A stretch of 64,000 bases of DNA, from the NCBI GenBank assembly GCA_033557465.1, contig CM066033.1:909256808-909320807 (forward strand). The letters are read 5' to 3'. Position numbers and translations under genes: made by a program. Positions 56,596 to 64,000 of the stretch are shown piece after piece; positions within the stretch are counted from its first letter, which is position 1; each line of letters begins with the position of its first letter. Below the pieces are notes generated by a model. The model was not told the DNA's origin and ran no database searches. It saw nothing but the letters and a program-made list of their open reading frames with translations. The stretch is from Ichthyophis bannanicus (Eukaryota; Chordata; Amphibia; Gymnophiona; Ichthyophiidae).

Positions 56596-56851
56596 AAGGA
56601 TTACACCTGGGGTTCCACACACTGCACAGCAACTCTCCATCTGGCTTCAGGCAAGTACCTCCACTCCCAAAAACACAGGGAAGCCCTTGCATTTTAAATA
56701 TCAGTCGTGCTGATGACCCGGCAATATTAGTGGAGCCAAACCCCTGAGCATCTCACCATGCTCCAAGGATTACATCCGGGTTGCCACACGCTGCACAACT
56801 CTCCATCTGGCTCCAGGCAAGTACCTCCGCTCCCCATGATTTACTAATTCC

Positions 56852-57235
56852 ATATATATCAGTAAGAGCACTTCTCCCACAATGTCAAAATCAGCTTGTG
56901 ATTCCAGATATATCTAGAGCTTGTTTACAGTGCACCCGAGAATCTATTTTTTACTGTCTATCTCCAGCCCTTCAGAGTTCTCATCCACAATATTTAAGGT
57001 CTTAGATTTCCCTTGCTAACTTTAAGGCATGTCTTAAAACGTATTTCTTTATAATTTCATTTGAAGAATAGTTGATGAGGAGGTGGAAGGGGAGCAGGTG
57101 TTGTGGGGGATGTGGCAGTCTGGATTTCTATTTCTTTCACTTTTTTTATTATTTTAGATTGATTATTATGTAAACTGTTCTGATATTCCCAAGGGAGTAG
57201 TATAGTAAGTTTTAAATAAATATAAAGATATGTCT
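56852..57235 (+). mobile_element. L2 LINE, piece 5 of 5 with 3' end
   Basis: L2 C-terminal coding resumes: ISVRALLPQCQNQLVIPDIS, IFYCLSPALQSSHPQYLRS and ISLANFKACLKTYFF, matching the PALWNSLP and FKxxLKTxLF motifs of L2. The 3' UTR (TAAACTGTTCTGATATTCCC, AGTATAGTAAGTTTTAAATA) ends in an AAATA-type run near 57230. Confidence 0.8.
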
Positions 57236-58077
57236 TGGTTATGACAGTTATAGACCATCACATATTTTGGACATGAAGCATTAACTTTTGCAATCTGTCT
57301 TGTGGCAGGAAAGATTTCCATCTGAACTGTGTCAAGAATAGCTCCATGAACCTTTGCTTGTAGATTGCATGTAGTATTGATTTCTCAAAGTGGATGATAA
57401 ACCTCAGATCCAAAGCAGATATATTGTTTCATGCAATTTCTCTGAATGGGTTAGTTTTGTGCATATGATGACAATCATGAACTGCTAAGCCAGAGTATGT
57501 GGAGTATGATCTGTCTCTTGAATTCACTACTAATGCTCGGTGTAGTACTTGCATTGTGCCAAAGAGAGCCTTCTTCTGGAGTTCGTAAGATGTAATGTAT
57601 GGAAAGGTGTGCTTGGAAATTCTTCTTAATCAAGTCTGTGGCACCCAATATGATGAGAAATAACTTGGTATCTTTTGCCACATTTTCTTGGTCTCTGACG
57701 GTAATTCTTGGTACTTGAAGATCTCTCCCTTAGTAGGATTCACAGACTAGCAGCTTAGGACTGACAACTCTATAATCAATGCCAATCTTTGTTCTTCTCC
57801 TTCACCACTATATCTAGCTTCCTTGTATCCCGCTTTTTATTGGTCAGAATGGAAGTATCCTAGGTGATCATAACCTTTTTCATTCTCCATAGTTCTTTTA
57901 GGGTCATGATCCCAGTGCTTTTCAAGCACAGTGATGTTGCAGTGTTTGCAAAGTTTCCAGTGGATGAGATGTGCAGTTTATTGTGCTTTCTGTATAGACA
58001 TTTTCTGCCATCAGAACTTTGCAGCCAGCTATGAGGTGAATCACTGTTTCCAGCCCTTTCTTATAAATTCTACATAA

Positions 58078-58351
58078 TCAAACTCTGGAATTCAGTACCG
58101 GAGGATGTAGTAAAAGCTGTTAGTGTAACTGGGTTAAAGAAGATTTGCACAAGTTCTTGGAGGAAAGGTCCATAAACCTTTATTAAAGGGGTCCGGGAAA
58201 TCCACTGCTTGCCACAATACAAGCATTGTGGAATCTGTGTCCTTTGGGGAAACTTCTAGGTACTTGTGACCTACTTTGGCCACTGTTGGAAACAGGATAC
58301 TGGGCTTGATGGACCTTGGTTTGATCCAGTATGACATATCTTATGTTCTGT
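58078..58351 (+). mobile_element. CR1 3' end inserted in the R4 element
   Basis: Plus-strand words GAGGATGTAGTAAAAGCTGT, TTTGGGGAAACT, TTGGCCACTGTTGGAAACAG and GGGCTTGATGGACCTTGGTT match the 3' end of the CR1 at 34541-34790. It splits the R4 zinc-knuckle region (GGATTACAGACAAG on the minus strand at 58390-58403, then TTTATAAGAAAGGGCTGGAAAC at 58043-58064). Confidence 0.85.
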
Positions 58352-60469
58352 TTTGCCATTTTTTTCAATGCTCACAGTAAACAATCTTGTCTGTAATCCT
58401 GGGCTGCAACTATCAACCTCTCATCCTTTGGTTTCAATTTACCTCTACTTAACTACTCATGTGCCCAGTCCTGATTAGAAAAGGATTTCTGGAGTAACAC
58501 TTTGTATATCCCACTGTATTCGTATATTTGGCACTTGTTTTTCATTGTTTGCTAATTTAATTCTTTGAAGAGATTTTTTCTCTTGTTTTGCAAATTCTAT
58601 TGCTTCCTTCCCTGTGTGTGCACTTGTGGATTCTTACTCATTCCTTCTAGTCATCAGAACACTTGTCCAAGTTTGATAATGGATGTTTACTTTCATATTT
58701 TAACATTTTTTTGCATATTTGGATCTTTGTTTGCTAGGCCTGGAGGCCTGAGATAATAGTTCTGTATGTGCAATCAATTTCTATGAGGCCTAGCCCTCCT
58801 TCAGCTGTAGGGATATATCATCTCGGCATACACTGATTCTTGTATATTACTTCATGGATATGGAGGAACTTTCTTGTTCATACATCCAGTTTTTCAAGAT
58901 ATTTAAGAGGCCAGTCGACAATCCCAAAGCTTTATGAGAGTACAGGAATTGCCAGCAGATTGATGGCTTGCATCTTATTCTGTGATATTAAAGCACATTT
59001 CAATAATGATTTTAATCTCCTGTAAAATTCTTTACTGATCTTTTCTCTAAGTAACTTCTGCTTGATTGTCATTCCTTCCTCTATTCTGATATATTTATAT
59101 ATATCTTCCTGTTCAGGTTTCTTGGTTTCACAGCTCTCAGCTAGGGAGATGTTTTCCATTTTGCTCAATTTTCCCCTAAGGAAAGTTGCCTTAGCACATT
59201 TGTCAAGGCCAAAAGTCATCTTGAAAAGCTTTATAGTACACAGAGTTGCTCTGCTAATTGTTGGTCTCTGGAAATGTAGAGCTTCAGGTCATTTACAAAT
59301 AGTAAGGTTGATGTTATCTTTGGGTTGTTACCCTTTTTAGGATTTAGGGTAAATCCGTATCCCAAAGACTTGATGAGAATACTTATTGGCTTAAGTGCCA
59401 TACAAAACAGAAGTGATGACAGGGAATCTCCATGACATATTCCTTACTGGGTCTTGATGTTAGGAATGATGTACATCTTCATACTTCAAAAAGACTGTGG
59501 TTTGCCAAATTGTCATGGTAAACCTGATGTATTCTATCAAGCCAAGGTATATTTTATACATTTCAAGGCAATTTCTTATCCAAGAGTGTGAGGCACTGTC
59601 AAAAGCTTTCTTATAACCAATCTGTGCTATATTGAGATTTCTGCTTTTTTCAGCACTGGCCATGATGACCTTGTCCAACATTAGCTGGTCTTTGGTTTCA
59701 TATGCTCCTCTCTTATTGCCCCTTTGCTCTATTGCTATGATGTTTTGGATTCAATATGTTCATATATTCTATCTGCATCTGTTACAATGAACAGCTTATA
59801 AGTTAAAGATAGATAATTGGTCTGTAATTTTTAGGAAGGCTACCCGGGTCCCCTTTTGGAAGAAGAAATGTTCTTCCTGTTATAAGCCTCGTAATGTTAA
59901 GTCTAGCTGCTTGATCAATTGATCCTTGCACTTTGCCAGGTTTTGATGGAGTGATATTAACTCTTTGAGCCAAAAGCTGGTCACTCTATCAGGGCCAGGA
60001 CTCTTCCAGATTGGGGCTCATTTTAACCTGCTTTCCAGCTCTTTTGCTGTTACTGCAAGCCATTCCATAGGTTTGATGTTTGCTTTTTCAAAATGCTCCT
60101 GTATGCAGGGTAACCTTTCTGCTTCTTGATTGTACTTTATTGGGTCCTCATGAAGTTTTCTCCAGAAGGTTTCTGTTCTAACTTTGGTTTGTGGTGTTTT
60201 TACCATATTAGTGCTCTCTCCCAATTCTTTGTAGAACTGTTTGGGTTCTCTCTAAATAGTTTATTTTGATATCTTTCTTTTCTGTTTTCTTTATATCTCA
60301 GTTTTTGCGTTTCTGCTGCTACTTTCAATTTATTGTTGGTGCATATAAATTTAAGGTCTTCTTCTGTTAATTCAGCATGTTTCAGTTTGATGTTTTGGAT
60401 CTTCCTAAACATCTCTTGCGATCTTAATCCTTTTAGATACCCATCTATCAGGGATACCTCCACATGTTG

Positions 60470-60638
60470 TAAATTGTAAATAGTTACCCCTGTTATCCAA
60501 GTTGTATTACCTGTTCAACTGTAAACACAAAGTACCATCGGAAATGTGTAATTCATTGTTCATTGTAAACCGCACTGATGCTGAATAGCGCGGTATAGAA
60601 GAGACTATAAATAAATTAAATAAAATAAATAATAAAAT
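60470..60638 (+). repeat. L2-type tail inserted in the R4 element
   Basis: Contains TTCATTGTAAACCGCACTGA, TAGCGCGGTATAGAAGAGAC and an AAATAAAATAAATAA run. R4 coding resemblance exists on both sides (VSLIDGYLKGLRSQEMF below 60463, NSTLENVL above 60640). Confidence 0.7.
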
Positions 60639-60724
60639 GCAGTGATTCTATTTTTCCTTCAAAGAACGTTTTCCAAGGTGGAATTGTTCTCTTTGAGGTT
60701 GATTCTGATCCCCGAATAGTGGGG

Positions 60725-61335
60725 TTGTATGTCTGGGTTGGACGTACACCCACATTCAGCTGCTGCACCTGATTCCATCCTTTGTTCTCTCTGCATGCAC
60801 AAGGCTATTGTGCGGGGAGTTTTGGATGGGGACGGGAGTGGGCAGCATGGAGGAGGAATGGGGGTGGGCTGAAGTGGCCATACATACAGAAGCCATTCAG
60901 GTCGAGCCCCTGTACATCCAGCAGCCCTAATTTGGACATCTGGCTTATTCTACCTTGAAAGTGGAATAGGTGCTGGGTGCCAGTGTGATCAAGGCATGCA
61001 GCACCCCCAAAACAAGAGGGCCACCATGGGAGAGCCCTGCCACGCAATCCCAGCCCTGGCTGCCCCCACAGAGGGTTGGGTGGTGGGAAAATGTTTTTTA
61101 TATGCAGTTGGCTTTTGGGCTCTCAGGCTGGACATGCTGGTACCATGGTCATGGGGCGCCATGGCACAGGATATCAGCTGGAGCCTTGAGTGGAAGGGAC
61201 AGGCAGTCACTTGGACATATCCCAGCTCAGAATGCTGTGCACGCTGAGCCATCCAAGTTCCCTGATTCTGCAACTGTGGGAAAGTATAGCTCCCAAGGTT
61301 GCAGAATCAGGTACAACTTGGTCCCGTATATTTTC
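60725..61335. other. unknown insert in the R4 element
   Basis: A GC-richer segment of about 0.6 kb separates the two N-terminal parts of the R4 coding region. It contains an inverted pair, CCTGATTCTGCAACTGTGGG against GGTTGCAGAATCAGG (61260-61311), and no recognised coding sequence. Probably a non-autonomous DNA element. Ends not resolved. Confidence 0.4.
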
Positions 61336-62119
61336 TGCACGTCCGGACAGCCCGGATGTGCACAGTTCTGAAGTGGCCTCCATGTCTTCTTGCCCTACAT
61401 TTAGTTGGTAGTATTCTTTCAGTAATAATTTTAGCTGCACAATATTGTATTTGATTTATTTCTGTGATGTCAGTAAATGGTCTCTATATACAGACTATGG
61501 CCTTGTTCATTTTATTTATCATACTTTTAACCTTAGGTGTTAAATTTAACTTGGGTAGTCTTTCCTTTGCTTGGAACCCACCATATTTATTTGTTTTCAC
61601 ATGAACGAGAAGCTCAATCTTTAATTCCTCCAGCTCCATGTCTTTCTCCTCCCTTTCTTCATCCCTTTCAATTGATTTCTTGACCTGTCCTTTATTTATC
61701 TCATTCTCTTGCACCTCCAGATCTCCAAGCTCCATCTCCACCACAACTGCTCTTTTCTTTTCTGTCTACACCTTTCTTCTAGTACTTCCATCTAGGTCTC
61801 CTCCTCCTCCTCTCTGTATTTCTTTTCCCACAGAAGCCCTTAGTTGATTCAGGATGTTATCATTCAAATACTACTTCAATTAAATTTGCATTAGTTGCTT
61901 TTTGCAGTTTTTCTTGTGGCAATATTCCTCTTTCTTCCATTTTTCAGAGATTCTCTTTGCATACCCTCTTCATTTAAATATAGGGTTTGTAACACAAAGG
62001 TGGGAGTACATTATCTCCTATTTATCTGCTGAAGTTTTCTTAGTTGTAGTTAATCCTTTTAACCTTTTCATTAGCTTCTATGGCTTATCTTCTTCCAGAG
62101 TGCCACATCTCTGAGAAAT

Positions 62120-63125
62120 GGGGCTAGATCTTTCAAAGACATTTCAGAAGCCAGCCATCAAGGTATGGAAGGACTAGTTGACCTTACTTGTGCAGGTGGT
62201 GGCCACTACCATGAGGCATTTTATGAAAACTCTGAAGATCAATGAAAGAACCAGTGAGTACAGCCAGTCTCCCTTTGTCAAGCAGGAAAGAATGGAGGGA
62301 AGTGTTCATCTTAAACGTCTTCTTACGCAAGAATAGGTTGAGTTCCCAGAGATCCAAAATGGGACATAAACTTCCTGTTTTTTTGGGGATCAGAAAATAT
62401 TTGGATTAGAAGCCTTTTTTTTCCATTCCTAAATGGAAATTGGCTCTACTGTATTTGACTACAGGAAAAGTGTAACTTCTTCTTGAAGCTGGTGAATATA
62501 GGTCTGGTGCATCTGTGACTGAATAAAAGGTCGATTTGGGGGCATTGATTGAAATCTGAGGTGTTATCCCAGTTTCACAATGCTGAAAGCCCAAGAACAT
62601 GTTTTTATGATTTTCCACTGCTGAGGAAAGAATAGAATCTGACCCCCTACAGGTAAGGCAGGATGAGTGGCTTTGACAGTAAGGGATAGTCAAAAGTAGA
62701 AAAGTATTCAGTTGTTTAGGTATAACCTGCTTCATTTGCTCCCTTTTTTGCTGTTAAGGTTGGGGAAAGCATAACATTGGGGTTTTTGTGATTGCCTAGG
62801 CAAGGAAACAAAACCTTTGTGGTATTGGATTGTACGCGATCATCCACAGGATGATGTGGATGGTTGGGATGCAGCTGAGGGGTGTGGTAAAGTAACGGGT
62901 GCTCACAGTTTCTTTTCTTTTTTTTGCCAGAAAAGAACTCTTTAGTACAGGGAGCGTCTGTTAGTTTCATTTCAATGCCCTCATGGATGCACGCAGCCAT
63001 GCGAGATGTCTGATAGCAATGGCAGAAGCTGAGATGCTAGAAGATGTATCAAACTCATCATATGATGAGCATACGAGATGGGTTCTACACTTATCTGCCT
63101 TAACTAGGGTGGCAGCCAGTTCAGA
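62120..63125 (-). mobile_element. DIRS-like element, gag end and N-terminal RT
   Basis: Minus-strand translation with frame breaks: YDEFDTSSSISASAIAIRHL and AWLRASMRAL (near 63000-63070) resembles DIRS gag (FDTSSRTSA..RRLAWLR). Next are HTPQLHPNHPHHPVDDRVQS (62840-62900) and GGQILFFPQQWKIIKTCSWA with FSIVKLG (62580-62660). RT motifs then include EEVTLFL and VEPIST*EWKKK (62420-62500), SPKKQEVYVPFWISGNSTYS (62330-62400) and VFIKCLMVVATTCTSKVN (62180-62240). LPYLDGWLLK follows (62146-62172, canonical YLDD changed to YLDG). The segment between LTKGDWLYS and RVFIKCLM is shortened. The RNase H half is at 46860-47490 in the same orientation. Confidence 0.75.
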
Positions 63126-63600
63126 CTGTGAGTGTGGAGACAGGCTGGATGTGCAGTCTTGGCGAGGCCGCGGAGCCCATGTGCGCGCGGCCGGCGGTAA
63201 CCGGGGGGCGGCCGCATGCGTCTCCCCTTATGTCAGTGGCGTGGTGCCGTGGGGGCGGGATGTGAGCATCCCGCAGTGTCATTGGCTCCCGCGGGCCTCA
63301 GTGAGGTGCGGGAGCCAATGGGAAGCCAGGAAGCTGGGCAATGTGGGGGAGTTTTGCGGGGACACGGCGTGGCTCCGGCCTTTCTCGGGTCGGAGCCAGA
63401 GCCGTCGGACGTGTGTTTAGCTGCGGCTTCGGGAAGGTGGGCCTTGGCTTGGCAGACTGGGAGTGGAGGACGAGGAAAGCAGCGCACATGGCGGCTTGGC
63501 AGACTGGGAGCGGAGGACGAGGAAAGCGGCGCATGTGGCGGCTCGAAGCAGGCGAGTGTGCAGGCGGCTTCTAAAACCAAATAACTAATACCTAGCTGGG
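63126..63600. other. GC-rich, CpG-rich block with a tandem duplication and inverted CCAAT
   Basis: Composition changes sharply after the DIRS remnant. CG dinucleotides are frequent (GTGCGCGCGGCCGGCGGTAA near 63180). An inverted pair, CATTGGCTCCCGC against GCGGGAGCCAATG (63279-63322), carries two CCAAT boxes facing each other. A 47-bp tandem duplication follows at 63446-63539. The block could be a CpG-island promoter of a neighbouring gene or the 5' region of a retroelement. No convincing coding exon was found. Confidence 0.45.
63446..63539 (+). repeat. 47-bp tandem duplication
   Basis: Two copies of a unit starting GGCTTGGCAGACTGGGAG (63446-63492 and 63493-63539) differ at only a few bases. 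Confidence 0.9.
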
Positions 63601-64000
63601 ATAACACAGTGGCTGCAGTGTCACTAAGGCTTTTGGGCGCTACTACAATAAATAATAAAACAGAGGAGACAACAAGGGGAGAACGTAAAGGGCGAGCAGC
63701 GCTGCGATGCCATCACACAAGGGGGGGAGAGGGGTCAAGGGAACGGAAAAGGAGGAGGCAAGGGGAGCAGGGCAAAAAGGGGGGCACGAGGGGAGGCTCA
63801 GCTAGGGTCAGCTCCCAGAGGTGAGCCGGTTGGCAGAGAGAGCACCGGGCGGGGTGGTAGGGCACAAGGGCGGGCTGCCAAAGGAAAAAAGGGGCAAGGA
63901 GGGGGTAGAGGCAGAGCAGCTAGCCAGAACAGAGGCGCGAGGGGGGGCATTAGACCGGTGGGGGGAGCAGCGCCGGTACGGAGCGGGGAAGCGGGGATAT
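63600..64000. other. G-rich segment, no gene recognised
   Basis: Purine-rich sequence with G-runs (GGGGGGGAGAGGGG near 63721) continuing to the window edge. No domain or repeat identity was recognised. Confidence 0.4.

Larger units (their letters stand above)
54880..56836 (-). mobile_element. ORF1-only (HAL1-like) L1-type retroelement, 1.96 kb
   Basis: The element is bounded by the perfect 15-bp duplication TGATTTACTAATTCC (54865-54879 and 56837-56851). On the minus strand, the 5' part carries two direct 5'-UTR copies of about 160 bp (56680-56835, and 56405-56505 with 56596-56660) sharing GATGACCCGGCA and CTCCAAGGATTAC. Then comes an ORF1-like coding region and a short 3' end (TCAATAAAAAAGG) at 54880. 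No endonuclease or RT is present, so it resembles the half-LINE HAL1 design and must have been mobilised in trans. An L2-type tail (56512-56595) is inserted between the 5' repeats. Confidence 0.8.
57240..62115 (-). mobile_element. R4/Dong-like LINE, long copy, pseudogenic
   Basis: Minus-strand order, with breaks: N-terminal ERLPKLNLTPKVKSMINKMN (61500-61570) and LLKEYYQLNVGQEDMEATSE (61380-61430); RYKENRKERYQNKLFRENPN (60240-60300); TETFWRKLHEDPIKYNQEAE (60120-60180); RT palm IAQIGYKKAFDSASHSWIRN (59570-59640); CHGDSLSSLLFCMALKPISI (59390-59450); the catalytic box LLFVNDLKLY near 59290 (a DD is expected, so mutated); RREKISKEFYRRLKSLLK-type segment (59000-59060); the Cys/His region near 58030-58070 and the endonuclease tail FLIILGATDLIKKNFQ (57600-57670). 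It is interrupted by a CR1 tail, an L2-type tail and a roughly 0.6-kb unknown insert. R2-superclade elements of this type carry a restriction-like endonuclease rather than an APE. Confidence 0.85.

Overview
The window is vertebrate nuclear DNA dominated by transposable elements, with one recognisable host gene exon. The organism is most likely an amphibian, probably a caecilian. This is inferred from the repeat mix (CR1 and L2 LINEs, an L1-clade LINE with a non-mammalian ORF1/ORF2 layout, R4/Dong-like and DIRS-like elements, hAT and Harbinger-like MITEs). It also rests on remembered repeat motifs, such as an L2 tail ending in TAG triplets and a palindromic family beginning TTCTCCTAGGACAAGCAGGATG. 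No database check was possible.

Host gene: 11916-12877 on the minus strand is the first coding exon of an exostosin-1-type glycosyltransferase. It has a clean GT splice donor after exactly 962 coding bases, the position used by EXT1 first exons. It is too diverged, especially in the stem, to be the canonical EXT1 orthologue, so the ext1c-type paralogue is proposed. A CpG-rich promoter lies at about 12880-13550. Everything from 11915 down to base 1 would be intron 1, and everything above about 13550 is upstream of the gene.

Layout: 1-11915 is intron, with a GC-rich block, a ~100-bp direct repeat pair 1280 bp apart, a tRNA-like SINE head, an R4/Dong LINE 3' part, MITE-like palindromes and L2 tails. 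14190-20510 holds hAT MITEs and a roughly 6-kb block bounded by 150-bp inverted arms of the palindromic family. 20680-30290 holds two minus-strand CR1 copies, a hAT MITE with perfect target duplications, a minisatellite and a long plus-strand L2. 30700-36600 holds CR1 fragments, a palindromic MITE and a diverged copy of the palindromic family. 38085-42793 is a nearly full-length but dead CR1 with an internal 0.86-kb duplication and a small Harbinger-like MITE. 42800-45730 is a nested L2/hAT-like stack.

46860-63125 is the most informative part, a deep retroelement nest. A DIRS-like element on the minus strand is split into a gag/RT piece and an RNase H piece. Between them lie an R4/Dong element (minus) and one L2 copy (plus). 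That L2 is cut into five pieces by an intact full-length L1 (16-bp target duplications), a MITE, an LTR-like element carrying a 210-codon ORF, and an ORF1-only HAL1-like retroelement (15-bp target duplications). L2 coding sequence resumes after each insertion, which fixes the boundaries of the inserted elements.

No CRISPR array, operon or functional RNA gene was seen. The two open reading frames of the L1 and the single ORF of the LTR-like element are the only long ORFs, apart from the host exon, that appear intact.
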